A DNA stretch of 42,691 nucleotides. Origin: Mesorhizobium sp. GTDB lineage: Bacteria; Pseudomonadota; Alphaproteobacteria; Rhizobiales; Rhizobiaceae. Made by a program: the position numbers and the translations under genes. Shown here piece after piece: positions 1 through 7,429 of the stretch (positions within the stretch are counted from its first letter, which is position 1; every line of letters begins with the position of its first letter). The stretch spans positions 1 through 42,691 of the forward strand of contig NZ_JAFKIC010000140.1 of assembly GCF_017306585.1 (NCBI RefSeq), given 5' to 3'. Under the pieces are notes generated by a model that saw only the letters and a program-made list of their open reading frames with translations, ran no database searches and was not told the DNA's origin.

Positions 1-145
1 CCGGACATCTCCCCCGCAAGGGGGGAGATTGGCAGCGTCGATGACGGCGCTCTTTCCGCTGGTTAGCAACGCTGGAGATTTGCGAAAGCCGGCGTGACAT
101 CCGATCTCCCCCCTTGCGGGGGAGATGTCCGGCAGGACAGAGGGG
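1..145. repeat. Palindromic intergenic repeat, family A copy 1 (cut by window start)
   Basis: Bases 1-29 and 104-132 form a perfect 29-bp inverted repeat that begins with CCGGACATCTCCCCC, and the right side continues with a CAGGACAGAGGGG tail. The left side probably extends beyond the window. A related element lies at 6129-6307. Both share the arm sequence and an inner GGAGATT(T/G)GCGAAAG-like segment. The transcript could fold into a long hairpin after the leftward gene that ends at 213. I see no gene in bases 1-212. Confidence 0.8.
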
Positions 146-212
146 GGTGGGCGGGAACCCGGCCTTCGCCGAAGTCCCCATTTTCTCGCGAATTCTCATC
201 CGCGCGACTGTG

Positions 213-1823
213 TCACGATTCCAGATACGTGTCCGCCCAGTTCGAGACCGCCCAGCGCGGATTGTTGGCGATGTTGCCGACCTTGTCGCGGGCGACGCTG
301 ATGAAGCTCCATTCGGCGACGTTGATCAGCGGCAGGTCCGCAGCAACCTCCTTCTGGAACTCCTTGTAGAGGTCGGTGCGGGCCGAGGTGTCGAGGGTCT
401 CCGAAGCCTTGGTGATTAGGGCGTCGAGCGCGTCGTTCTTGTAGCCGCCCTGGTTGGAGAACGGCACGCCGTCGGGAATGCCGCTCTGCACCAGGATGGT
501 GGTCGAGATCGCCGGATCGCCGCGGAACACCGGTGGCCCGACCGCGAGGTCGAAAGCGTGATCGGTGTAGACGGCCTTGATATGCGCGGCCGAGTCGTTG
601 TTGACGAGCTGCGCGTCGATGCCGATCGCCGCGAGCGCCTGGCGCAGATAGTCGCCGAACTGCTTGGTCTCGTTGAAATAAGGCGCGGGCAGGAGCTTCA
701 GCGAGAAACGGTTGCCGTCGCCGCCTTTCTTGTAGCCGGCTTCGTCGAGCAGCGCGTTGGCCTTGGCGACGTCGAAGGCATAGGTCGGCACGTCGGCGGT
801 GTAGAACTGCGGATCGTTCTTCGGCACCGGGCCGGTGGCGGTCGCGGCGTAGCCGAGGAACACCGTCTTGACGACGAAATCCTTGTCGATGGCGTGCGCG
901 ATCGCCTGGCGCACCTTCACGTCGGCCAGTTCCTTGCGGCGATGGTTGATCTCGACGACGAGCTGGTAGGTCAGCCCCTCATAGCCCTTGGTGATCACCT
1001 TGAGGCCTGGCACCTTGGAGATGCGGTCGAGGTCGGCGAGCGGCACGGCGGAGAAGGCGGCAAGCTGGATCTCCTCGGCTTCCAGGGCGCTCGCCGCCGA
1101 GGTGCGGTCGGGCAGGACCTGATAGATGATCTCGTCGAGATAGGGCTCGTCCTTGCCCCAGTAATCCGTGTTCTTCGTCAGCCGGTAGTACTGGCCTGCC
1201 TTGTACTCCGCGAATTTGAACGGGCCGGTCCCGACGGGCGCGGTGTTGGCCGGGTTGTCCTCGATCTTGCCGACCTCGTAGAGATGCTTGGGCACCACGC
1301 TCGACAGCGCCGGCAGCGCGTTGCGGATCAGCTGGAACGGTGTCGGCTTGGCGAATTTGAACACGGCCGTCAGATCGTCGGGTGTGTCCACCGCGCTCAG
1401 ATCCTTGAAGACGGTGCGGCCGAGATTCTGCAGCGGCTTCCAGATCTGCAGCGCCGAGAAGGCGACGTCGGCCGAGGTGAACGGCTTGCCGTCATGCCAT
1501 TTGACGCCGTCACGCAGCTTGAAGGTCGCCGAGAGTCCATCGGCCGCGCCTTCCCAGCTCACGGCAAGCCGTGGCGCAAGCCCGTCCTTGCCGTCGAAGG
1601 AGGCTTCGGCCAGCGTCTCGACGATCTTGCTGGAGATGAAGAAGACGCCGTTGGAAGCGACGATCGCCGGGTTGAGGTTGCGCGGCTCGGAATCGGCGGC
1701 GAGCACCAGCCGGCCGCCCTTCTTCGGTGTCTGCGCCCGGCCCAGTGTCGGCATGGCCGTGGAGGCCAGCAGCAGCGCCGAGCCGGCAAGCATCGTGCGC
1801 CTGGAAATGGTGAAACCTGACAT
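213..1823 (-). CDS. ABC transporter substrate-binding protein, family 5 (peptide/nickel/opine type)
   Basis: This 536-residue protein is an extracytoplasmic binding protein of the DppA/OppA (SBP_bac_5) family. The N-terminus has a twin-arginine-like signal (SRRTMLAG at about residues 7-14, then a hydrophobic stretch and an AQ cleavage region), so Tat export is likely. The mature part has the family hallmarks: an AVSWEGAADG-like strand, the DGVKWHDGKPF segment near residues 105-115, and PVGTGPF near residue 197. The ATG follows a strong GGAGGGAG ribosome site. No permease or ATPase of this transporter lies beside it, so partners are outside the window or shared. It is divergent from the M24 enzyme across a 374-bp region holding two FadR-type operators, so co-regulation is possible. 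The ligand is unknown; these proteins bind peptides, opines or other amphipathic solutes. Confidence 0.9.
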   Translation of the reverse strand: MSGFTISRRTMLAGSALLLASTAMPTLGRAQTPKKGGRLVLAADSEPRNLNPAIVASNGVFFISSKIVETLAEASFDGKDGLAPRLAVSWEGAADGLSATFKLRDGVKWHDGKPFTSADVAFSALQIWKPLQNLGRTVFKDLSAVDTPDDLTAVFKFAKPTPFQLIRNALPALSSVVPKHLYEVGKIEDNPANTAPVGTGPFKFAEYKAGQYYRLTKNTDYWGKDEPYLDEIIYQVLPDRTSAASALEAEEIQLAAFSAVPLADLDRISKVPGLKVITKGYEGLTYQLVVEINHRRKELADVKVRQAIAHAIDKDFVVKTVFLGYAATATGPVPKNDPQFYTADVPTYAFDVAKANALLDEAGYKKGGDGNRFSLKLLPAPYFNETKQFGDYLRQALAAIGIDAQLVNNDSAAHIKAVYTDHAFDLAVGPPVFRGDPAISTTILVQSGIPDGVPFSNQGGYKNDALDALITKASETLDTSARTDLYKEFQKEVAADLPLINVAEWSFISVARDKVGNIANNPRWAVSNWADTYLES

Positions 1824-2018
1824 GATCGAACTCCCTCCTGCGCGCGGACCCGGTCGGCGCCAACACCCCTCGATGCCGGGCGAGGCCCGCCGGCATCCTT
1901 GCAGCGGTGATTATGAGCCTTGGCGAGGGTTTCGCCAGAGACGGAATTGGCGCATCCTTGCTTGGCTTTGAAATTTTCGCCCGCTGGACCAGTTCAAGGG
2001 AAATGGTTTGGATGACCT

Positions 2019-2035
2019 ATCTGGTAGGACCAGAT
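2019..2035. promoter_or_regulatory. FadR/GntR-type operator, site 1
   Basis: ATCTGGTAGGACCAGAT has perfect 7-bp arms around a 3-bp centre and fits TGGTNNNACCA, the consensus known for FadR-subfamily GntR regulators. It lies 163 bp upstream of the M24 start. The likely binder, by inference, is the FadR-type regulator at 20381-21100. Confidence 0.75.
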
Positions 2036-2094
2036 TTGTCATTGCGCAGGCGGATGGCGGCTTTGTGGCCGTCATCACATGCTCTTGGTGTATT

Positions 2095-2109
2095 TCTGGC
2101 TAGACCAGA
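2095..2109. promoter_or_regulatory. FadR/GntR-type operator, site 2 (one mismatch)
   Basis: TCTGGCTAGACCAGA matches the same palindrome with one arm mismatch (C where T is expected). It lies 89 bp upstream of the M24 start and forms a pair with the site at 2019-2035. Confidence 0.6.
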
Positions 2110-2197
2110 GAAGGCAAAATGGTGCAGATTTGACCGCAAGCCATCGGATGGGATGCGAAACAGCGCCGATCCACCGGCAATTCAGGGAGAGAGAAAG

Positions 2198-3388
2198 ATG
2201 AACATTGCTCCGGGCAAGAGTGCCGTCAGCAATCTGCCATTCGATCAGGCAAGGGTCGACAGGCTGATGGAGGATGCCGGCATCGATGTGCTGCTGGCCA
2301 CTTCCAAGCACAACACGCAGTACCTTCTGGGTGGCTACAAGTTCATCTTCTTCGCCGCCATGGATGCGATCGGCCACAGCCGCTATTTGCCGATCCTGGT
2401 CTACGAGAAGGGCGGCCCGGATCACGCCGCCTATATCGGCAACCGCATGGAGGGTGGCGAGCACCAGAACCATCCGTTCTGGACGCCGACGCTGCACGCC
2501 GCCTGCTGGGGCACGCTCGATGCGGCCAACCTCGCGGTCGAGCACATCAGAAAGATCGGCAGGGAGGGAGCGCGTATCGGCATCGAGCCTGGTTTCCTGC
2601 CCTCTGACGCCTATGCGCTGATCCGCAAGGCGCTGCCCGACGCCAGGCTGATCGACGCGACCGGCATGCTGGAGACCATGCGCGCCATCAAGACCGATGC
2701 CGAGCTGGAGAAGCTGCGCACCGCGTCCGAACTCATCACAGATTCCATGCTGGCGACCATCGCCTGGGCGCGCGAAGGCACGACCAAGGCCGAGATGATC
2801 GAGCAGATCCGGCGCGAGGAGACCAATCGCGGCGCGCATTTCGAATATTGCCTGCTGACGCTGGGTTCCAGCCACAACCGTGCCGCCTCATCGCAGGCCT
2901 GGAAGAAGGGCGAGGTGCTGTCGATCGATTCCGGCGGCAATTATCACGGCTATATCGGCGACCTCTGCCGGATGGGCATTCTGGGCGAGCCGGACGCCGA
3001 GCTGGAAGACTTGCTGGCCGAAGTGGAGACGGTGCAGCAGGCCGCCTTCTCCAAGGTGAAGGCGGGCATTCTGGGCGGCGACATGATCTCGCATGCGGAG
3101 GGCGTGCTGAAGGCGTCGAAGGTCGCGCCCTATACGGATTTCTTCGCTCACGGCATGGGCCTGATCACGCATGAGGCGCCGTTCCTGATGACCAATCATC
3201 CGGTGACTTACGAGGGCACCTACGCGGCCAAGCCGCTGGAGAGGAACATGGTGCTGTCGGTGGAAACGACCATGCTTCACCCGACGCGCGGCTTCATCAA
3301 GCTGGAGGACACGCTGGCGGTGACGGACACCGGCTATGTGATGTTCGGGGACCGGGGGCGCGGGTGGAACAGGGGTGGGACGGCTTAG
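2198..3388 (+). CDS. M24 family metallopeptidase, creatinase/Xaa-Pro dipeptidase-like
   Basis: This 396-residue cytosolic pita-bread hydrolase has an N-terminal creatinase-type domain (about 1-160) and a C-terminal M24 catalytic domain. All five metal ligands of the peptidase form are present: D244 (SIDSGG), D255 (GDLCR), H318 (AHGMGL), E356 (SVETT) and E370 (KLEDT). A metal-dependent peptidase is therefore more likely than a creatinase, which lacks metal. The frame stays open upstream to 1907, but the ATG at 2198 is preceded by AGGGAGAG and begins the conserved part. Two FadR-type operators precede it, which ties it to the sugar genes at 7.4 and 19-27 kb. It may cleave Xaa-Pro dipeptides or amide-linked conjugates; the substrate is unknown. 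Confidence 0.9.
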   Translation: MNIAPGKSAVSNLPFDQARVDRLMEDAGIDVLLATSKHNTQYLLGGYKFIFFAAMDAIGHSRYLPILVYEKGGPDHAAYIGNRMEGGEHQNHPFWTPTLHAACWGTLDAANLAVEHIRKIGREGARIGIEPGFLPSDAYALIRKALPDARLIDATGMLETMRAIKTDAELEKLRTASELITDSMLATIAWAREGTTKAEMIEQIRREETNRGAHFEYCLLTLGSSHNRAASSQAWKKGEVLSIDSGGNYHGYIGDLCRMGILGEPDAELEDLLAEVETVQQAAFSKVKAGILGGDMISHAEGVLKASKVAPYTDFFAHGMGLITHEAPFLMTNHPVTYEGTYAAKPLERNMVLSVETTMLHPTRGFIKLEDTLAVTDTGYVMFGDRGRGWNRGGTA

Positions 3389-3407
3389 CTGGCGAAGGTC
3401 GGCGTTG

Positions 3408-3557
3408 CCCCCTCACCCGGATTGCCGAGGCCGAAATTGCGAAGTGCAATTCGGGGCAATCCGACCTCTCCCCGAGGGGAGAGGAGGTGGCAGACGCTGG
3501 CGCCTTTCTCTTCTCCCCATGGGGAGAAGGTGGCCGCGTAGCGGTCGGATGAGGGGG
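3408..3557. repeat. Intergenic palindromic repeat, family B copy 1
   Basis: This 150-bp element starts CCCCCTCACCCGGATTGCC and ends GCGGTCGGATGAGGGGG. Inside are nested hairpins such as CTCTCCCCGAGGGGAGAG and CTTCTCCCCATGGGGAGAAG. A near-identical copy in the same orientation lies at 26038-26184. It sits between two convergent genes and may also act as a transcription stop. Confidence 0.85.
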
Positions 3558-3577
3558 CTGCGACTTTGCAGAAGAGA

Positions 3578-3994
3578 TCACGTCCCCGCCGGGATCAGCC
3601 TGAAATCCGGTAGCTCGCGCAGGCCCAGTTCCGGCCCGGCAGGCGAGTAGACCACAAACAGCTGCATTGGTCCGTCTCCGGTGTTCAGCGTCGAGTGAAA
3701 CCGGCTTTCCGGGACATAGATGGTGCAGCCGGGGCCGACCTTCGCCACCACCGGATTGCCGTTCTCGTCCTCGACCATCTGCTCGCCATTGCCCGAGATG
3801 ACGAAGATGATCTCTTCGGCGCCCGGATGGTTGTGGCGCGTGTGTCCCTTGCCCGACGGCAGGTCGACCACGCCGCCGGAAAAGCGGGTCGCGCCGTTGA
3901 CCTCGGGCGCCACCGTCAGCGACAGTTTTCCCCAGTCGAAGCCGAAGGCGCTGACATCCTTCGGATAGACGAACACCTTGCTCTTGTCGCTCAT
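3578..3994 (-). CDS. Cupin domain protein
   Basis: This 138-residue single-domain cupin contains the HNHPGAEEIIFVISGNGE stretch (about residues 52-69), which matches cupin motif 1 with its His/Glu metal ligands. Motif 2 is around PESRFHSTLNTGD (about 97-109) and has the later His. It is the last gene of a leftward three-gene operon. The TGA of the TIM-barrel gene lies 4 bp before this ATG, and AGGGGTGATGAC supplies the ribosome site. Longer upstream starts would run into the neighbour and were rejected. A small-molecule isomerase, a dioxygenase or a sensor role are all possible; the operon partners do not settle it. Confidence 0.85.
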   Translation of the reverse strand: MSDKSKVFVYPKDVSAFGFDWGKLSLTVAPEVNGATRFSGGVVDLPSGKGHTRHNHPGAEEIIFVISGNGEQMVEDENGNPVVAKVGPGCTIYVPESRFHSTLNTGDGPMQLFVVYSPAGPELGLRELPDFRLIPAGT

Positions 3995-3998
3995 GTCA

Positions 3999-4865
3999 TC
4001 ACCCCTTGTTTTTCTTCGCCGTCGTTGTGTCGCCGCCCAGCGTGACGGCCTTGAAGTCAGCGGTCTGCCTGGCGATCGCGGCCTCCGCCGGCAGGCGCTC
4101 CATCGAGCTTGCGCCATAGAAGCCGTGCAGGCCCTTGGCCCGGGAAAGGATGTAGCGGGCGTCGTCCGGCATCGAGATCGGTCCGCCATGGCAAAGCAGG
4201 ATGACGTCCTTGCGCACCGAGCGCGCCGCCTCGGCGATGGCGTCGATGGCCACGACGCAGTCGTCGAGCGACTTGGCCGACGTCGCGCCGATCGAGCCGC
4301 CTGTCGTCACGCCCATATGAGCGACGACGATGTCGGCGCCGGCTTTTGTCATGGCGCGCGCCTCGTCCGAGTTGAAGACATAGGGCGTGGTCAAGAGGTC
4401 GAGCTTGTGCGCCTCGGCGATCATGTCGACCTCGAGCCCGAAGCCCATGCCGGTTTCCTCGAAGCTCTGGCGCATGGTGCCGTCGAACAGGCCGATCGTC
4501 GGAAAATTCTGCACGCCGGAGAAGCCCATCGTCTTCAGTTCCGCCAGGAGCAGCGGCATGATGACGAAGGGGTCGGTGCCATTGACGCCGGCCAGCACCG
4601 GCGTCTTCTTGACCACCGGCAGCACCTCGTAGGCCATTTCCTTGACGATCTCGTTGGCGTTGCCGTAGGCGAGCAGGCCGGCGGCCGAGCCGCGCCCGGC
4701 CATGCGGTAGCGGCCGGAATTGTAGATGATGATGAGGTCAATGCCGCCGGCTTCCTCGGCCTTTGCCGACAGGCCGGTGCCGGCTCCGCCGCCGACGATC
4801 GGCACGCGCTTGTCGATCATGCCCCGGAATTTCTTCAATATGTCCTTGCGCGGAATTGCCGGCAT
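3999..4865 (-). CDS. PEP-hydrolase-like TIM-barrel protein (Tm-1 C-terminal domain homologue)
   Basis: This 288-residue protein belongs to the PEP_hydrolase / TIM-barrel signal transduction family. Recognisable segments are [21 protein letters not shown] (split over about residues 21-41), [17 protein letters not shown] (about 44-60), [10 protein letters not shown] (about 91-100) and [13 protein letters not shown] (about 179-191). In plant and fungal Tm-1 proteins this domain is fused behind the UPF0261 domain, which here is the separate upstream gene 10 bp away. The bacterial function is not established. The class II aldolase/PEP-mutase-like fold suggests an enzyme on a small carbonyl or carboxylate compound. 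Confidence 0.85.
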   Translation of the reverse strand: MPAIPRKDILKKFRGMIDKRVPIVGGGAGTGLSAKAEEAGGIDLIIIYNSGRYRMAGRGSAAGLLAYGNANEIVKEMAYEVLPVVKKTPVLAGVNGTDPFVIMPLLLAELKTMGFSGVQNFPTIGLFDGTMRQSFEETGMGFGLEVDMIAEAHKLDLLTTPYVFNSDEARAMTKAGADIVVAHMGVTTGGSIGATSAKSLDDCVVAIDAIAEAARSVRKDVILLCHGGPISMPDDARYILSRAKGLHGFYGASSMERLPAEAAIARQTADFKAVTLGGDTTTAKKNKG

Positions 4866-4875
4866 GTCTGGTCTC

Positions 4876-6072
4876 TCACTGTCTGGCGATGTCGAGAAAG
4901 GCCGCGACGGCGGCCCTGGCGAATTCGGGATCGTTGATATGCAGGGGCAGGCGCGTCACACGGCGCCTGCCGTTCGGCTTGATGGCGCGCTCGATGGCGT
5001 CGAACAGGACGGCATCGGCCTCCGGGTCGAAAAAGGCTCCGCCTTCGATGTCGAGCGCCGAGACGCCTTTTTCGGGAATGAGAAAGTGCACCGGCCCGTC
5101 GCAGAGGGCTAGCCTGGCGCCGATCCATTCGCCGATCGCACGGCATTCGTCCGCCGTCGTGCGCATCAGGGTGACGTTCGGGTTGTGCTCATAGAAGAGC
5201 CGGTCCCGATAGCGTTCCGGGATCGTGGCAGGCGCCCAGAAATTCACCATGTCCAGCGCACCGACCGAGCCGACATAGGGCAGGCCGGTGCGGGCGATGG
5301 CGCCCAAGCGATCTTCGGTCGCCGGCAGCACGCCGCCGAAGAGGAGATCGCAGACTTCGGTCGTGGTGATGTCGATGACGCCGGAGAGCAATCCGCTGTC
5401 GGCCAGTTTCTCCATGCTGCGGCCGCCGGTGCCAGTGGCGTGGAAGACCATGCAGTCATAGGTGGAACGAAGCTGGTCGGCGATCGCGGTCACGCATGGC
5501 GTGGTGACGCCGAACATGGTGAGCCCGATCGACGGTTTGCCTTCCGCCGGCGGCGCGGGTCTGGCCGCCATGCCGGCGATCGCCTGGGCGGCATTGTGCA
5601 GCACGACGCGCGAGAGCCGGTTGAGGCCCGCCATGTCGGTCACAGCAGGCATCATGACGATGTCGGAGACGTCGACATAGGGAGCGGTGTCGCCCGACGC
5701 GAGCGTCGAGACCATGATCTTGGGCAGGCCGAGCGGCAGCGCGCGCATGCCGGCTGTGATGATCGAGGTGCCGCCGCCGCCGCCAATGCCGATGACGGCG
5801 GCAATGTCGTTTCGTGACGGCATGAAGTGCGCGAAGGCCGTGCCCATCGCGGCGACCGCGGCGCCGCGATCATTGCCGCCCAGCACGGCGTCGCGGCCGT
5901 CTGGATGGCAGCCGGCAACCTCCTTCGCGGCAACGTCTACCGGAACGGTCGCCTCGCGTGTTCCAACATCGACGCGGATGACGGCGGCGCCCGTGGCGGC
6001 GATCGTATCGGCGAGGAAGGCGAGCTCCTCGCCCTTGGTGTCGGCGGTGCCCACGACGTAGATGCGCTTCAT
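4876..6072 (-). CDS. Tm-1-like ATP-binding domain protein (UPF0261)
   Basis: This 398-residue protein begins [17 protein letters not shown], the UPF0261 signature. It carries a glycine-rich [10 protein letters not shown] segment at about residues 94-103 and [21 protein letters not shown] (split, about 116-136), also diagnostic. The homologous N-terminal half of tomato Tm-1 binds ATP and inhibits tobamovirus replication protein; the bacterial role is unknown. It is the first gene of the leftward operon with the TIM-barrel and cupin genes, and the first two equal a split Tm-1. It is divergent from a TetR gene across a 302-bp region that holds a family A repeat. Confidence 0.88.
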   Translation of the reverse strand: MKRIYVVGTADTKGEELAFLADTIAATGAAVIRVDVGTREATVPVDVAAKEVAGCHPDGRDAVLGGNDRGAAVAAMGTAFAHFMPSRNDIAAVIGIGGGGGTSIITAGMRALPLGLPKIMVSTLASGDTAPYVDVSDIVMMPAVTDMAGLNRLSRVVLHNAAQAIAGMAARPAPPAEGKPSIGLTMFGVTTPCVTAIADQLRSTYDCMVFHATGTGGRSMEKLADSGLLSGVIDITTTEVCDLLFGGVLPATEDRLGAIARTGLPYVGSVGALDMVNFWAPATIPERYRDRLFYEHNPNVTLMRTTADECRAIGEWIGARLALCDGPVHFLIPEKGVSALDIEGGAFFDPEADAVLFDAIERAIKPNGRRRVTRLPLHINDPEFARAAVAAFLDIARQ

Positions 6073-6128
6073 GGCCGCCTTCCCGTACCGGTCGGCGTGG
6101 CGGTGCTGTTCAGTGCGTCGACGCTTGG

Positions 6129-6307
6129 CGCTCTACCGCGCTCCCCTCTGTCCTGCCGGACATCTCCCCCACACCGAGGGAGATTGGCTTGCCGCAGCGC
6201 CGGCGTCTGCCTTGCGACGTTGGAGATTGGCGAAAGTGGAAATGAGATCCGATCTCTCCCCAAGTGGGGGAGATGTCCGGCAGGACACAGGGGGGCGCCG
6301 TAGAGCG
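6129..6307. repeat. Palindromic intergenic repeat, family A copy 2
   Basis: Imperfect inverted repeat with arms of about 44 bp (6129-6172 and 6264-6307) sharing TCCTGCCGGACATCTCCCCC and an outer GCGCTCTAC-type end. It is the same family as 1-145. It fills most of the 302-bp gap between the Tm-1-like gene and the TetR gene. The two copies bracket the genes from 213 to 6072. Confidence 0.8.
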
Positions 6308-6340
6308 TCAACCTAACCACTCCGAGAGCTGAGGAGGTCA

Positions 6341-6368
6341 TTGCAAATTTTTGAGACGCGCGTATCGT
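6341..6368 (+). promoter_or_regulatory. Candidate promoter for a leaderless TetR transcript
   Basis: TTGCAA (6341-6346) and TATCGT (6363-6368) are separated by 16 bp, and the ATG at 6375 lies 7 bp past the -10, where transcription would start. No ribosome site sits properly before that ATG. This is inference from spacing only. Confidence 0.35.
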
Positions 6369-6374
6369 ATTGGT

Positions 6375-7070
6375 ATGGATGTCTCACGTCAACAAGCCCG
6401 ATCTAGCGACGGGACTGAACCGGCCGGCGGTCCCACACCAGAGCGCGGACCTCGCGCGCGCACCAAGCGTCTGATGCTGGAGACGGCGACTCGGCTGATG
6501 CAGGCGGGTGTCACGCCCTCGGTCAGCGAAGTCGCGGAGGCGGCGGAAGTCTCCCGCGCCACCGCCTATCGCTATTTCCCGAGCCAGGCGGCTCTCGTGC
6601 AGGCGGTCGTCGACGAAGGGCTCGGGCCTATCCTGACCTGGCAATCGACTTCCACCGATGCCGAGCGCCGGGTCAGGGAACTGTTTGACACGGCCATGCC
6701 GCGCATCGAGGCGTTCGAGGCGACGTTCAAGGCGGCGCTGAAACTTTCGCTCGATCAATGGGCGCGGCGCCAGGCCGGCACTCTGGGCGGTGAACCAGCC
6801 TTCACGCGCGGCCATCGCGTCGACCTGCTGAAGCAGGCGATCGCGCCGCTCAAGGGCAGCCTGCCGCCGCGCGACTTCAAGCGGCTGGCGCAGGCCTTGT
6901 CGTTGATCTTCGGCGTCGAGGTGCTGATCGTGCTCAAGGATATCTGGGGTCTGGACAGCCGCGGGACGCGATCCGTCGCGCAATGGGCGGCCGGAGCCCT
7001 GGTGCGCGCCGCGGTCGCGGAATCGATCGAGGGTGGCGACAGCAACGATCCGACGGTAGCTGCAGAATAG
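6375..7070 (+). CDS. TetR/AcrR family transcriptional regulator
   Basis: This 231-residue repressor has an N-terminal TetR helix-turn-helix: SVSEVAEAAEVSRATAYRYFPSQ-type core at about residues 44-66, with the recognition helix around SRATAYRYF. The remaining part is a variable ligand-binding domain. The ATG at 6375 was chosen over a TTG at 6351, because a GAGGAGG at 6331-6337 is too far from either to decide and a promoter-like pair places the transcript start at 6375. It is divergent from the Tm-1-like operon, its probable target. Its stop lies 9 bp before the operator preceding the CUT1 transporter operon, so it could control that too. Confidence 0.85.
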   Translation: MDVSRQQARSSDGTEPAGGPTPERGPRARTKRLMLETATRLMQAGVTPSVSEVAEAAEVSRATAYRYFPSQAALVQAVVDEGLGPILTWQSTSTDAERRVRELFDTAMPRIEAFEATFKAALKLSLDQWARRQAGTLGGEPAFTRGHRVDLLKQAIAPLKGSLPPRDFKRLAQALSLIFGVEVLIVLKDIWGLDSRGTRSVAQWAAGALVRAAVAESIEGGDSNDPTVAAE

Positions 7071-7075
7071 CCTAT

Positions 7076-7092
7076 ATCTGGTTCGACCAGAT
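7076..7092. promoter_or_regulatory. FadR/GntR-type operator, site 3
   Basis: ATCTGGTTCGACCAGAT has perfect 7-bp arms with a 3-bp centre. The arms are identical to those of site 1 at 2019-2035. It lies directly after the TetR stop and about 340 bp upstream of the transporter start, paired with the site at 7252-7268. Confidence 0.75.
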
Positions 7093-7235
7093 TTTACCGC
7101 CGACTACCAATATTATCCTTGCCGCGACGTGCAGGGCAACACCTCAATGTATCATTGAGTAGGAAAATCATGGGAAAACAGACAGATAATGTCTGAATCC
7201 ACCAGCAATGGGGCTACCTGCCGCCCAAGAAAGAG

Positions 7236-7263
7236 CTTGACGTCGATGCTGAATTGGTAATAC
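7236..7263 (+). promoter_or_regulatory. Candidate sigma-70 promoter of the CUT1 operon overlapped by an operator
   Basis: The box CTTGAC at 7236-7241 resembles rhizobial -35 elements. A TAATAC at 7258-7263 stands 15-16 bp downstream and is embedded in the operator TGGTAATACCA. The same arrangement recurs at 23485-23513, which strengthens both. Repressor binding would block polymerase. Confidence 0.5.
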
Positions 7264-7268
7264 CAGAT
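7252..7268. promoter_or_regulatory. FadR/GntR-type operator, site 4
   Basis: The core TGGTAATACCA (7255-7265) is a perfect 11-bp palindrome; the outer arm matches on the right side only. It sits over the putative -10 of the transporter promoter, 162 bp upstream of the start codon. Confidence 0.7.
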
Positions 7269-7429
7269 CAGAAAAGAAAAGTGGATCGCAGGTGAGGGCT
7301 GCGAACCATTTTCCGGCAGGGCGAGGAGGCCCGGAACCGGAAAGGTGCGATCACGGGAGGAACTACCAGGGCCGGCCCGGTTGCCGGCTCGCATGACACG
7401 GTAGAATGCGCACAAGGGAGGAAATCATT

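Larger units (their letters stand above)
1824..2197. promoter_or_regulatory. Divergent control region with two FadR-type operators
   Basis: This 374-bp region separates the leftward binding-protein gene from the rightward M24 gene. Reading frames extend upstream of the M24 start but look non-genic. It holds the two operator palindromes listed separately (2019-2035 and 2095-2109), with centres 75 bp apart, plus a shorter CTGGACCAG at 1984-1992. I could not assign a convincing -35/-10 pair. Confidence 0.6.
7071..7429 (+). promoter_or_regulatory. Control region of the CUT1 transporter operon
   Basis: This 359-bp region precedes the binding-protein gene. It contains two FadR-type operators (7076-7092 and 7252-7268) and a CTTGAC box at 7236-7241 followed by the second operator over the expected -10 position. 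The first 150 bp and the last 140 bp hold no gene I can support. Confidence 0.6.

Noticed and set aside
558-1820. Long plus-strand frame of 420 codons opposite the family-5 binding protein
   Set aside because: It is an antisense shadow caused by high GC at third positions; it has no ribosome site and an unnatural composition rich in Arg, Gly and Val.
3978-4937. Plus-strand frame of 319 codons opposite the TIM-barrel gene
   Set aside because: The minus strand encodes a recognisable conserved protein here; the plus frame shows no domain.
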